From: Ustilaginoidea virens
Lineage: Eukaryota; Ascomycota; Sordariomycetes; Hypocreales; Clavicipitaceae
Length of the DNA: 64,000 bases
Assembly: GCF_000687475.1 (NCBI RefSeq)
Contig: NC_057316.1
Coordinates: 6,076,001-6,140,000, forward strand
Direction of reading: 5' to 3'
This document shows positions 45,301 to 56,493 of this stretch, piece after piece. Each line of letters starts with the position of its first letter. Position 1 is the stretch's first letter. A program made the position numbers and the translations under genes. The notes beneath the pieces are model-generated. The model had not been told where the DNA came from. It was given only the letters and a program-made list of their open reading frames with translations, and did not search any database.

Positions 45301-47098
45301 TTTTTGGGGGGGGGGGGGGGCTTGCCATTACTGGGAAGGTGCACAGATGACGGTACCTGCCTTGTGAGATACTCGCACGTATCTGCTCCAGCAGGTAAGA
45401 ATTACGGAGACGATCTCGAGAGGCCAACTCGGATACCTACTTCCTACCACCTCCTACCTCATGGATGTAATTCCTACTCCAAGAGCTCCATGCTGTGGCA
45501 CCAAGACGCTTTTTATGGCATCGCCACGACCCCTGTTGTAATCGCGACATGCTTTGGGCACGACGCATTCCAATTTACAGCGCACGCCCAATGTCCCCTT
45601 CATCACAGCTGTCACCCCCACCACCCCCACCTTCCCTGTCTCTAAACGGTAAAGCTTCTTCCTCTTTTCTTTTTTTTTTTTCTGCTTTTTTAACTCACAT
45701 GCGGCGGCATCTCCCAATCTCGAATACCTAGGTAGTCAATACTCTGTGGGCTGCGGGTAAAACTTGACGACTAACCCAAGGCCACCAAATCCCCATTTTC
45801 ATCGGCCTACGCCGAAGACGTGGAACCAGTAATGGCATGCAGGCAAATGGCCAGGGCAATGCAAGCATCGATGCAGACTTGTTGGAGATTTTCTCCTCTG
45901 GAATCTGTACCGAGTCCTGCGCCCTGACCATGTAGAGAGACTGCTTTGCTTCGCAAAGTCATCTACAAGGCCATCCATCGACTTGCATTTCGTTTCTTCT
46001 GGCAGATATTTGGGCTCCTGTTTCCCCTTCAAAGCGGCCCCCTCTGACCTCGTATTGGCAACTTGACAACTAGCCTAGCCTTCCGTTTCTGCTTCTGACA
46101 ATCGAATCCGGCTGTCGATTCGATCGTTTTTGCGTTGCAAGCCACGACGCTATCGACGCCTCTTTCCGGTACGCAGAACTGAACTAGCCACGAACGACAT
46201 TTGGAAGCAAGAGTGCAAGCCGCATCCTTGGATGAAGCCCCGTGACCGGTAGATATCGGTCATTTTATGCACCAACCAAACTGTGGGGTTCAAACTTCAG
46301 ACGGCTGCTTTGTGCACGCGAGGGGATTATCACGGGTCGTCGACAGACCCAGACCGAGCACCTGGACGTAAGCATCGATGCTGTTTCTGAAAAACCTCTG
46401 CAGCGGGAACGTCGTCATGACCCCTCGTGTAATTACAATTAAAAAAAAAACTAAAAAAAACTAAAAAAAAAAAAAACTAAAAATGAAAGTAAGGAACAAA
46501 GATGAAAAAAAAAAAACTCCTCTGGATCTCGTCCTTGTGTATGTTGCATTCACGGACCTGGACGACAGCAGTTTGTTGCATCGATAACTCAGTCTTCGGC
46601 GCCTCAGCAGAGGCATTTTCAGGAGAAGGTGGCAGCAGACCAGTCCGTACCAGGAAGGGCTTGCGTTCTCCTGCTGGTTCTTTGTTCCAGAATAAACCCA
46701 GCAAGGAAACCCTTGATCGTGTGTAATCGTAAATCATGTGTCCGTCGCATTCCTTGATGACCCGAGCAAGGGGGGGGGGGGGGGAAGGGAAGAAGGGGAA
46801 GAAGGGGAAGAAGGAAAACACAGCTTGACGACTTGCATTGCCCGGGCTCCAGGGTAGCAGATTCTCCTGGCCAATGCAATTGTGGCGTTGCAAGCTCCAG
46901 TCACCACCTGCCTTGCCTGGCACCAGACTCACTGCACTGCACATGCACATGCACATGCGTATGCACAACGAGCAAAATTTCTGCCGTCACAGACTCTCAG
47001 CCCGGCTTCGAAGTTCGCTCAACCCTCCCATTCGAAGCCGGTTCGATCTTTCGACGACAGTCAACCTTCCCCCGAAAGCCCCGTCGCTCGCCAATGCC
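42303..47098. other. Very long intergenic region (4.8 kb) between divergent SKN7 and GCD6; no gene seen
   Basis: No ORF here shows a family motif or joins into a longer frame. Low-complexity tracts include a GATGG/GATAGG array at about 42740-42850, GCAGGCAGGTGCA repeats (42990-43055), G14 near 43298, CCTT/CCCCCT arrays (44065-44115), G15 at 46770-46784 and a GAAGGG array next to it. It may contain long 5' leaders, non-coding RNA or a fast-evolving gene I cannot recognise. Confidence 0.45.
42740..42850. repeat. GGGAT/GGATA short-unit array
   Basis: Tandem, imperfect units GGGATGGGATAGGAT, grading into ATGGATCGATGGATAGA, about 440 bp upstream of the SKN7 start codon. Confidence 0.8.
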
Positions 47099-49493
47099 AT
47101 GTCGCACAAGGGAAAGAACAGCGCGGCCAAGGGCAAAAAGCCTGCCCAGGCGGGTGTCGAGAGCAAAAGCGAAGACGTCCTGCAAGCAGTCGTACGTGCA
47201 GTGCAATGCTCCATCATGGAAGCCGCCCAAGCTGACAGTTGCTCCCACCCAGGTCCTCGCAGACTCATTCCAAGATCGATTCAGACCCTTTACATTAGAC
47301 AAGCCCAGAGTAAGCCCAGCAATGCGCCCCTAATGCGCCCCTTTTGCGCCGGGGGATTCCCCCCCCCCCACCCCCGAAAGCTTCGCAAGCTCCCCCTCCT
47401 CTCGTCCCCTCCGACTCAACGGGTTGTCTGTCTAGTGCCTTCTGCCGCTCGCGAACACGCCCCTCATCGAGTATACCCTGGAGTTTTTGGCCATGAACGG
47501 TGTCAGCGAGGTGTACATCTACTGCGGCGCCTTCACAGACCAAGTCGAAGACTACGTCAGCCGCTCAAGATGGTCGACAACGTCCCGATCATCGCCCTTC
47601 GCCGTCGTCCAGTTCGTTCGCGTGGCAGATGCCCGCTCCGTCGGCGATGTCCTGCGAGACCTGGACAAGCGGTCGCTCGTCGACGGCGACTTCATCGTCG
47701 TCCACGGGGACTTGGTGTCCAACCTGATGCTCGACGGCGTCTTGGCGGCGCATCGCAAACGAAGGGAAGCCAGCGCGGCCAACATCATGACGGTGGTCTT
47801 GCGGAGCGGCGGCCAGCAAGACCACCGCACAAAGACCAACGGCGTCACGCCCCTGTTCGCCGTCGACGCCAAGACCCGGCGGCTGCTGCACTACGACGAG
47901 ATGAACCCCCTCCAGAGCGACCGCTACCTCGCGCTGGACCCCGCCATCCCGGACGAGCTCTCCACCGAGTTCGAGGCTCGCGCCGACCTCATCGACGCCC
48001 ACATCGACATCTGCACCGCCGAGGTCCTGGCGCTCTGGTCAGAAAGCTTCGACTACGAGCTCCCGCGCAGACACTTTCTCCACGGGGTCCTCAAAGACTG
48101 GGAGTTGAACGGCAAGGCCATCTACGCAGACGTGCTGGACCATGGATACGCGGCGCGGGCGAGCAACCTCCAGATGTACGACTCGATAAGCCGCGATATC
48201 CTCGGAAGATGGACGTTCCCGTTCGTACCGGAGAACAATCTTGCGCCGACGCAGACATACCAGCGGCACGCGAATGGTCTCGTCATGGAGCACAACGTCT
48301 CCCACGCGCACGACGCTTGCCTCTCCAACGCCGTCGTTGGCCAAGATACCAGCATTGGACCAGGCACCAGCATCTCGCGCTCCTTTGTGGGCAGAGGGTG
48401 CATAATCGGCGCCAACGTGGTGCTGGAAGATTCGTACGTGTGGGACAACACAGTCATAGAGGATGGCGCCAGAATATCCTACTCCATCATTGGCGACTCG
48501 GCCGTCATCGGCAGGAGCTGCACCCTACCGCAAGGCTGCCTAGTCGGCCCTAGAGTCCGCATTGGAGAGAAGACGAGCTTGGGAAAGAATGCCGCGGTAT
48601 CGACCCTGGGACCCTCCGGCGAAGCCGTCGCCGAGAACGCCGCCGCGCTCGGACCGAGCACCAACGCCGCCCTGTTTGTCGACCCGCACGACGGCGACGA
48701 GCAGCTGGACGACCGAGACCCCTCGCGCCTCCAAAGAGGCCTCATCTACTCCCTCGCCGGCTGCAACATATCCACGTCGTCCATCTCCACCCTGGCCTCT
48801 GATTCCGAGTCCGACGACGATGCGGACGAGACGCCACCATCGGCCGGCGCGGAGGAGTTGTCGTCCCGGTCCCGCCTCTCGTCCTTTGCGTCGGACGACT
48901 CGAGCGGCAACAGCAGGTCGTCCTCGTTCCACGCCGACGCGGTCAACGGACTGCTCGACGCGCTGAGAGAGTCCAAGGACTTCGACTCGGCCAAGCTCGA
49001 GTTCATGGGCCTGCGCCTCGCCAACAACGCCTCGGACGACATGGTGCGAAAAGCCGTGGCCATGGCCTTTGCCCGACGCGCCGCCGAGCTGCTGACGCCC
49101 GAGCACGGCGGCCTCGAGGTCGCCAAGGCGGCCGAGAAGTCCCTCACCTTTAGCAAAGGCGCCACGGGGTTCATAGCCGAGGTCGGCGTCGGCGGCCAGG
49201 AAGCCGAGCAGGTCGACTTCATCCTCGCGCTGCAGAAAGCCCTCCGGGGCATGCGGAGCCCCGAGCCGGCCAACCTGGGCACTCTGCTGGCCGCGATGCT
49301 GCAGCAGCTGTACGCGCTGGACGTTGTCGAGGAGGACGGCATCCTGGCATGGTGGGAAGACCAGAGGGCAGCAGAGGGCGAGGCCATGGCCGCGCTGAAG
49401 GACAAGTGCAAGGTCCTGGTTGAGTGGCTGGAGAATGCCGAGGAGGAAGACGACGATGACGATGATGACGACGACGGCACGGACGACGAGTGA
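47099..49493 (+). CDS. GCD6: Translation initiation factor eIF2B epsilon subunit (GCD6), three exons
   Basis: Exons 47099-47191, 47253-47309 and 47436-49493 encode 735 residues. This is the catalytic subunit of the guanine-nucleotide exchange factor for eIF2. The N-terminal nucleotidyltransferase-like domain shows VLADSFQDRFRPFTLDKPR and CLLPLANTPLIEYTLEFL; left-handed beta-helix hexapeptide repeats follow (VVGQDTSIGPGTSI to VRIGEKTSLGK); the C-terminal W2 HEAT domain carries ILAWWEDQRAAEG and ends in an acidic tail with ten Asp in a row. All introns are phase 0; intron 2 has a C10 tract. The ATG at 47099 is the first in frame that gives a typical short Lys-rich leader before the fold. The start codon is 4.8 kb from SKN7. 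Confidence 0.95.
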
Positions 49494-50164
49494 TGCTGCG
49501 TAGACCGGGGGGGGGGGGGGGGGGGGAGGCGTAAAGGGCTTTTGTCGTCATCACAGCAGGGGTTCGTGTTTGGACTGGGAATTAAAAAAAAGGGGGGGGT
49601 TTTTCTTTGGGCGGGCGGGCTGGAGTCGTTTCAAGAGCGTTTAGTTTAGACACTCAGCCAACGCCTTGATGCCGTAGAGGGAAAAAAACAAAAGAAAGAA
49701 CGAAAGAGTAAAGGAGAATGGGTCAGCTGCGCACTCAAGTCCATGTCATCATGGTGACGGTATTTTGGAAAAAAAAAAAAAAAACAGAAAAGCAACAACT
49801 CCGGGATGGCCATGCACATGAGCTTCTATCCGTTGCCCGACATGACGCCTCTGTTGGTATTTCCACACCGTACAGTACAGTAGAGTCGAGCAGCAGCGTA
49901 GATCAGCAGCGCAGATCAGCAGCGCAGATCAGCCCAGTAATATACACGAGTAGCTTTGCCGTTCGACGGGCCCCAGAACTTGGCGCACCGGGCAATGGAC
50001 CTCCAGTCTCTGCCGAAATAAGAGTACGGCAGCTCAAGCAGACCATTTCCTCTGGAGCGCTACAACAGGTCCCAAAACCCCATTCCTTTGAAGCCATGCT
50101 CGATCCCGTGTTTCCTTCTTCTTCTTCTTCTTCTTCTTCTGGCCCTCTGGCCTTGTTCTCCAGG
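49494..50164. other. Intergenic, convergent 3' ends of GCD6 and the HAD/RGG gene
   Basis: Contains a G20 run (49507-49526), an A15 run near 49769, a 10-mer GTAGATCAGCA repeat at 49889-49930 and a CTT array at 50117-50140. No gene seen. Confidence 0.6.
49507..49526. repeat. Poly(G) 20-mer
   Basis: An uninterrupted G run thirteen bases after the GCD6 stop codon. Confidence 0.9.
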
Positions 50165-52153
50165 TTAGTAGTAGCTCTCCAGGTCTGCGTTATTCGACGC
50201 TTGTCCACTTGCAAGGGAGCGGCCCGCGCCGCCTTCTCGCCCGCCTCCACCGCCGTGGTGGGATCCTCCCCGGCCGAGAGATGCCTTGGGGCCGGTTGGG
50301 GGTGGGCCTTGCGATCGGTGCTGATGTAGTCGAGGGTAGGCGTCGTCGTAGCTGACTTGGGGTCCATGCCCCCAACCCTGTTGATTCCTGGGATCGACGT
50401 CGTCCAGAGATCGGTACTGATATCCCGCTCCTTTGCCTCTGCCACCACCCCGGCCGGCCCCCCGGCCCCCGCCCCTGGCGCTGCCGCGGGTTCCTCGAAA
50501 GGCACTACCTCGGCCGCGAGGGCCCCCTCCACGCGTCCCCGAGTGGTAACCTCTGGGCTCGTTTCGGCCGCCGTGTGGCCCGTGGGCGTTCCTGGCTACC
50601 CAACCTTCGTCTTCGGCGTGTTTGCGCTTAGATGTTGTGCCTGCAGAGGCGCTCTGCTGGTCATACCCTGGGTGATCTTCCCTGTCGACCCGTAAAATGA
50701 CCTTTTCGCCCACGGTAGTCTCGAACTCGAAGGACTGACCCTTGGGCAAGGGGTGCCAGTAGGCGATTTTCGCAGCATCAGCGATTCGAGCTCCCTTGAC
50801 GAGGGCCAGGACGACCAGAGGGACTGGGTTATCCGTGTGGTACCGGGCCGTGGACAGCGCGGGCCGCACGCGAGCGGCCCAGATGCTATTGTTGTAACAT
50901 GCCGTGCCGGTCACCTTCCACAGCATCTTGCTCCCCATCCCGCCGACTTTGTCGAGAATGTACGAGGGACACGGCCGAAGACAGATGAGGATGTTGTCAG
51001 AATGTATCTTCAACTCGTCCCTGGCCACGTGGTCCGGGATATCGACGAGGTTGAACATTTTCTTGCTGTCGTCGTCGTTGAGCAAGTAGCTGGTGATTAC
51101 GACGGACGTGTTGATTTTCAGCTTGCTCTGCTGCACGACGGTGTCGTTGTGCAGGTTGATCATGCGCTGAACCTCGGCGACCTCGGTGACGGGATCCAGT
51201 CTTGCCGAGCTTTCTGCTACCTGAACCACCTCGGCGCTTATGGGGCCGCGAGTTGCCGCCACGCCTTGGAGGCGGTTGTACTCTTGGAAGAAGTCGCGGA
51301 AGCGGGCGGTATGCTTTGGTCGGTCCTCGTACACTCTTATCTCGGTGGCTTCACGGTACGTTTCCATGAGGGCGTTGAGGAACACCTGCTTGAAGTGCAT
51401 GGTGCTCTGAAACCGCTGGTTTGACGGACTGGCGCGCGGCTTGAGGCTGACGAGGTCGAAATCAAGGCCTTTGGCGGCGACCATTCTCTTGAGCAGGTCG
51501 GCAAAGGCGTTCTCGGAGCGGCCGGTCAGGAGCACGCAGAGGGCGTCCGGTTGCTTGATGGTCAGGCGAGCCAGCTGCACGACTGTCTCGTTCCACCATC
51601 CTTCCCAGGCCCGAGGCTCTTCCTTTTCCACGCCCTGTCCGGTCGCCGCGAGGATGCGGTTATCGTGCCACCAGCCGCCGTTGTGGAAGCCCTCCGGCGT
51701 GACCAACAGTCCTATCGTGGGCCCATTCCAGACGGCCGGATTAGGCACGGGCGACTTGAACACTGAAAGCCCGTTTCCGCCCCCGTCAGCGTTTCAAAGG
51801 GCTTTTGTTCCGACAAGGGCGTGCAGCACAGAGCAACCGTGGGGGAATTGGAAACAAACGGCAACGACCTACACGTGTTGTCGAAATCGTAAACGTGAAG
51901 AGCCTTGATCTTGCCAACGGCTGGATGCCTCCCGGTTAGCCAGCGATACCCCGGACGACGTGCTGAGCAATCGGAGAATGGCCGCAATGGCCGGGGGCCC
52001 ACGCATACCTGGTAGGGTTTTGTCCAAGCTGGACCATCGACTCAGGGCCGTGACTGTGAACGGAGAGCCGTCGGGCGGCACGGGGGCCCAGGGAGCCTTG
52101 GTGGCCTTGGCGGCCCTGGCAGCGCCATGGTACGCGCTGTAGGCCGAGGCCAT
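50165..52153 (-). CDS. HAD-superfamily 'Swiss army knife' RNA-repair-like protein with RGG tail, three exons
   Basis: Exons (minus) 52153-52009, 51920-51873 and 51762-50165 encode 596 residues. The HAD domain starts with motif I HVYDFDNTLF (Asp60 and Asp62), formed only after the 48-nt exon 2 is joined, then FHNGGWWHDNRILAATGQG, EPRAWEGWWNE and motif II VLLTGRSE. Fungal members of this group are annotated as HAD_SAK proteins, predicted RNA end-processing phosphatases; the biochemical role is inferred by others from domain context. A second region (about 220-400) is of unknown fold. The last 150 residues are rich in Gly-Arg (RGG/RGRG) and His, as in RNA-binding proteins. Intron 1 splits an Ala codon, intron 2 a Leu codon. 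Confidence 0.88.
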
Positions 52154-52653
52154 GGCGCTCGACAAGAGGCCGCTGGTGCGCATTCGAGGCTCGATAAGAG
52201 CGAGCGTCGGGGACGCGAGCGGACGACGAGGTCCGGATGGATGATGGAGGGCAGCGCAAAAGGACTTGCGCAGGTGCGTGCCGGAGATGGCGGAGATTGG
52301 CGGAGATGTGGTTGTCGGCAAAAATCTGTGGTCAGCCGATGACGGGGGGATTGGGATTGGCTGGGATTGGCTGGGCCAGGTGGGGAGGGTCGGTCCAAGG
52401 TATCCGCACCTGTAGTCGGTACCTGGGCAGCGCCCCACGGTGGGGGGCGGCCCGGGAAAGGTGCGCTCGAACTGGCACTGCGCGGCTCCACGTGCTGCAA
52501 GGGGACCGAGTAGCTGGTACCTCCCGGCGACCCGCGCGCGTTCTCCCTTTTCCTTGGCGCCGCGAAAACCCATTCCTCTGGACAAAAGGGAGCCTTGTTC
52601 CGACGGTGCAGCAAGGCACGAAGCCTCGCGAAGCCTTTTCGAAGCCTGCCTCC
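52154..52653. promoter_or_regulatory. Shared divergent promoter region of the HAD/RGG gene and the DUF167 gene
   Basis: A 500 bp gap between outward-facing starts with no other ORF of substance. A GGGATTGGCT short repeat lies at 52347-52375. Confidence 0.5.
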
Positions 52654-53037
52654 ATGGCCTCGAGTCCCGTGGTCAGCTTCATCCCCGGCAAGAGGAGCTC
52701 GCCCGGCGCTGCCGGATCCATCCTGCTGCGGCTCACGGTCAAGCCAAGGACCGGCAGACCTCGTCAAGGCGTCGTGGCCGTCACGGAAAAAGCTGCCGTC
52801 GTCTGCGTCGCCGCCCAGCCGAGGCAGGGAGAGGCCAACGAGGCCGTCATCCAAGTATTGAGCGCCGCCGTGGGGATTCCCAAGCCGCGGTTCCAAATCG
52901 TCCGCGGCTTGCGATCCAAGGACAAGATTGTGGCCGTTGGCGGCGTTTCAGGGGATGGACAAGCACACGCCCGCGCCATTCTCAGCTTGCTCCACAGAGC
53001 AAGCCGAGCAAGCAGAGAAAGCGGCGAGGTGCTTTAG
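52654..53037 (+). CDS. DUF167/UPF0235 (YggU-like) family protein
   Basis: A single exon of 127 residues. The family core is visible: a first strand with LLRLTVKPRTGRP, an AAVVCVAAQPRQGEANEAVIQVLS segment split by the usual Gly-Glu-Ala-Asn turn, and the second half VGIPKPRFQIVRGLRSKDKIVAV. Bacterial and animal relatives are about 100-130 residues with no settled biochemical role. The ATG at 52654 was chosen because the family core starts about 20 residues later and the upstream frame is low-complexity. The frame has no frameshift or unusual feature. Confidence 0.85.
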   Translation: MASSPVVSFIPGKRSSPGAAGSILLRLTVKPRTGRPRQGVVAVTEKAAVVCVAAQPRQGEANEAVIQVLSAAVGIPKPRFQIVRGLRSKDKIVAVGGVSGDGQAHARAILSLLHRASRASRESGEVL

Positions 53038-53322
53038 CTCTTACGGTGGTGCGGTTGCTCTTACCGGGACGGCCTACCCCATCAGCTCTTGGGACCTTCC
53101 ACCAACCCACCGGCTGCAACCCACCGGCTGAGTCGGCCGGCCTCCAACATACTGCTTGGCTTCAGCTGAAGACAGGAAGAACTAGTCGAGTACTGTAACC
53201 GTACTTCTGCGACAGCTCTGGGAGACGGGCCAAAGCATCCAAAGACTCGAGCAGCTAGATACAACAACTCTGACTTATTCAGCATCACAACCATCCCCCC
53301 GCCCCGGAAAAGAAGCGAAACC

Positions 53323-54126
53323 ATGTCCAGACCAACCCACGTCATTACCCCGGTCCGTCCTCAAGACGTGGCTGAAATCGGGCAGCTAAGTTCAGACGCT
53401 TTCATGAATGACCGCCAAACCCAGATGAAGATGCTCGGCAAGAGGCCGTATGACATGAAGGAAATCACGCTCAGCAGCCTACCAGGCATGCTGGGCAACC
53501 CGCGCTGCGTCGCCGTCAAGATTACAGACGAGGAGACGGGCAAAATCATGGGGTTTTGCAACTGGGGGTTCCGAGGATTTCAACCTGAAGAGATTGCAAC
53601 CTTCGGGGGCGAGCCGCCCCGGCAGCCGCCCACGAACGAGACCGAGGCCGGGACAGAGTCCCAGGACAAGGACAAGGGCAAAGCCTACGACGGGCCGAGG
53701 AGCAGCGACTCCGAGGCGGAGCCGGAAGACGATCCCATCTCGAGATTGCAAGCTCTAACAGGCGGCGACCTGGAGAAGTGGATGGAACACATCATGCCCC
53801 AAGGCACCAGGTGCATCTTCGTCATCGGCCTGGCCGTTTCGCCCGCGTACCAGGGCCGGGGTGTCGGAAGCGCCCTATTACGCTGGGGCACCAGCATCTG
53901 CGACAAGGAGCAGGTCTTTGCGTGGGTTCACTCCTCGGAGATGGAGTGGCCGATGTACGAGAAGAGCGGGTTCCGAGTGGCCCGGGTCCTCGATGTTGAT
54001 TTGGACGAGTATGCTCCGGCGCCCCCTCCGAACAAAGGACCCGGTTCCCAATGGGGCCATTACATGTTTCGCTACATGACGTACGTTCCGGGGCGATACC
54101 AAGCACGAACAAGGTCCGGCGAGTAG
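53323..54126 (+). CDS. GNAT-family N-acetyltransferase
   Basis: A single exon of 267 residues. The N-terminal half (VRPQDVAEIGQLSSDAF) is the first part of a GNAT fold, then a Glu/Asp/Ser-rich insertion (about residues 105-145) separates it from the acetyl-CoA binding motif A: FVIGLAVSPAYQGRGVGSALLRWGT, where QGRGVGSAL is the pyrophosphate-binding loop. The end EWPMYEKSGFRVARVLDVDL is the usual motif B. The substrate cannot be told; similar fungal proteins are annotated only as GNAT acetyltransferases. It lies 285 bp after the DUF167 stop on the same strand. Confidence 0.88.
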   Translation: MSRPTHVITPVRPQDVAEIGQLSSDAFMNDRQTQMKMLGKRPYDMKEITLSSLPGMLGNPRCVAVKITDEETGKIMGFCNWGFRGFQPEEIATFGGEPPRQPPTNETEAGTESQDKDKGKAYDGPRSSDSEAEPEDDPISRLQALTGGDLEKWMEHIMPQGTRCIFVIGLAVSPAYQGRGVGSALLRWGTSICDKEQVFAWVHSSEMEWPMYEKSGFRVARVLDVDLDEYAPAPPPNKGPGSQWGHYMFRYMTYVPGRYQARTRSGE

Positions 54127-54409
54127 TTGCAGGCCGTTTGTTTTACTCTCTTTCTTTCTTTTCTTTTCTTTTCTTTCTGTTAATGCTGCATCGCTACTGA
54201 TGCTAGCAGGCATTCCTGCTCGGATTCTCGTCAAGTAGCTTACAAGTAGTCCTTTATTCAATATGTGTTTCGACAATGATGATAAAGTGTACGGTAAAAG
54301 GTCCCCATTTGCCGTGATAACCTCAAACTTCAGTTCAGTTTACCTCTTCACATGGCCATGGGTTCATAGTTCACATTGTGATACTCACTGTCATCGAATC
54401 AGAAGCAAA
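54127..54409. other. Intergenic between GNAT gene and tRNA
   Basis: A CTTTT-rich flank follows the GNAT stop codon. No other feature seen. Confidence 0.6.
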
Positions 54410-54481
54410 GCCCCGTTGGCTCAGTGGTAAAGCGTGTCACTAGTAATGACAAGATCACTGGTTCGATTCCAGTACGGGGCA
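54410..54481 (+). tRNA. tRNA-Thr (anticodon AGU)
   Basis: All four arms fold: acceptor GCCCCGT pairs with ACGGGGC, the D arm is GCTC..AAGC, the anticodon stem is TGTCA/TGACA with loop CTAGTAA (anticodon AGT), and the T arm is ACTGG/CCAGT with loop TTCGATT. The final A at 54481 is the discriminator base. There is no intron. A TTTTCTTTTTTTTT tract starting about 10 bases downstream fits a Pol III terminator. Confidence 0.95.
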
Positions 54482-54490
54482 AGCGAGCCA

Positions 54491-54505
54491 CTTTTCTTTT
54501 TTTTT
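54491..54505 (+). terminator. Pol III oligo(T) terminator of tRNA-Thr
   Basis: T4-C-T9 tract about ten bases after the tRNA 3' end. Confidence 0.75.
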
Positions 54506-55380
54506 CGCTTTTTGCCCCTTCTGCCGTAACGCCGTTACAACAATCATTTCCTATGTAAGTGCGGATAATAAGGAGCAGCCGCAAACGACTGAGAGACGAG
54601 CTATGAACCCATCGCAGGATGGCGAGGAAAGTACTTGCAGCGAAGTGGCGTACACGGCAATTGTTGCACCAAAATGTGACGCCACATAAAGTGCGGCTTC
54701 ATTGGGCTCTCTCTATCTATATATACGGAGGTATTCGGTACTGCTACGTTCGCGGAGAAGATGCGTCGTCACAAGCCTCGAAACTATCGGAAAAAGCTTG
54801 ATAGACTATATGAGATGGTCATATATATATATCTATTACTCTAGCTAGTATACCTAGGTGGTCCTATCTATACTAGTATCTAGTACCTCATTGCTAATTT
54901 ATGTATATGGGAAACCCGAGGACCGGGAGGAAAACCCATATACAGTCAGTCAGTCATGAGATGGTCATATTCAAAGGAAAATAAGAAAAATAAAAGCTAA
55001 GCTGTATCTTAGGCAGCTACGAATTGGGATATCTTTCGCGTTGCATGCGTGCGCCCTGTACCAGTTCCTAAGAAAATGAAATGAAATGAAATGAAATAAA
55101 TGAAATGAAATGCATGGCGGGGCATGGCAAGAAGCGGGGGGCCGTGGCGAAAAAGAATCGGAAGCGGGGCGACGTCCGGCCTGGCCGGCAGACCCACTCG
55201 TCTCCGCCTCACCTTCCGCTTTGGGTTCGTCTTGCACGGGGATGTCCAAGTTGTCCAACTAGCAGTTTTGCTTTTGCACTGTTGGGCGCGCAGCTGGAGC
55301 CGGGCGCTCTGTCTCGATGCTGTCTCGAGGCTGCTCCCCTAGCATGGAGGCTGCAGCCCGGCATGAAGGGTGTCTGGTCT
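54506..55380. other. AT-rich gene-free region downstream of the tRNA
   Basis: Contains a hairpin flanked by 15-bp direct repeats (54810-54970, listed separately) and an ATGAA/AATGA pentamer array at about 55075-55112. No gene seen. Confidence 0.5.
54810..54970. repeat. 15-bp direct repeats enclosing a 10-bp inverted repeat
   Basis: ATGAGATGGTCATAT occurs exactly at 54810-54824 and again at 54956-54970. Between them TGTATATGGG (54902-54911) and its perfect complement CCCATATACA (54935-54944) can form a hairpin with a 23-base loop. The stretch is markedly AT-rich. Confidence 0.8.
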
Positions 55381-56493
55381 CTAAAGATAGTAGGTCGCGT
55401 ACTTGGAGCGGCCGTTGACCACCGAGATGAAGTTCTTGGCGACAATCTGGTGCATCCGCTCCGAGGGGTGCAGGCTGTCTAACCTTTTTTGCTCGACAGA
55501 CTTTGGTCAGCGGAAAATAGTCATGAACGATGGATGGATGGGCATCTCGATGACGACTGGCGACGACAATAAGAAGGGAGTTGGGGGATTTGTGGAGGGA
55601 AAAGGACGAATATACCACATGAAGACCGATTTGGGGCTTTTTGAATCAACACATGTACTCGCGCAGACACGCCAAGAGCTGGCGACATTGGCGGGCGCAT
55701 CCAAGTACCCTCCCGGGTTAGCAATGACGTCCATGAAGAGAGAATGGACGTCGAAGAGGGCGAGAGTTGCGCCGGGCCACCGCCGGCGCAGGCTGACGTG
55801 CAAGGGCGCGCCGTAGGCGAACATGGTGTTGACGGCGGTGGTGTACTGGAGCATGGTGTTGGCCCGGTTGCCTGCCGAGGACGAGGCGGCGTACATGGGG
55901 GCGCGGTCCAGGGGCACCTGGTTGAGGAGCACGAAGCGGCGGCCGCCGGCGCGGTAGACGCGGTCGAAGACGGACCACACGCAGTCGAGGTAGGTGGCGA
56001 CGGTGGCGTTGGGCTTCTGGCGGTCGCCTTGGAGGCCGTCGAAGCCCAGGTCGTTGGTGCCGATCCAGAGGGCGTAGACGGTGTTGCGGGCGGCGCGGTC
56101 GGGGTACAGGGAGCGGTTGCGGGCGTCGCTCTCGAAGGCGGGCACCTGGTACTCGAGCACGGAGGGGAAGGGCGCGTTGATGGCGGCCAGGGTCCTCGAG
56201 TCGAAGTTGTTGGTGCACATGGCGCCGCTGACGGCGTAGTTGTAGTACTTGGCGGCGGTGGCGTTGGCGACGAGGCGGCCCCAGGAGTAGCCGCCGCTGG
56301 CGGTGTTGCCGCTGGGCGGGAGGAGCGCGCCCACGGGAGGCGCGGCGGCGTGCTGGGCAAAGTAGGAGTAGCGCCCCTCGTCGGTGTAGCTGTCGCCAAA
56401 GGTGACGAGGTTGCTGGGGGGGGGGAGCCCGTGCGAGTGGGCGGCGGCGGCGGCGGCTTCGAGGGCCGGGGCCAGCAAGGCGAGCGGCAGCAT
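55381..56493 (-). CDS. GDSL/SGNH-type secreted esterase or lipase, two exons
   Basis: Exons (minus) 56493-55616 and 55483-55381 encode 326 residues. The N-terminus MLPLALLAPALEAAAAAAHS is a signal peptide. Block I is TFGDSYTDEG with catalytic Ser35; block III is the IGTNDLG segment with the oxyanion Asn; block V, DSLHPSER with the catalytic Asp and His, lies in exon 2, so splicing is needed for activity. The family hydrolyses ester bonds in lipids or plant and fungal polysaccharides; the substrate here is unknown. The intron (55615-55484) splits a Trp codon (GTATAT..AAG). GC content is very high and a long antisense frame shadows the gene. Confidence 0.92.

Noticed and set aside
46838..48553. 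571-codon frame overlapping GCD6
   Set aside because: Arg/Pro-rich frame-shifted reading of GCD6 exon 3; no domain.
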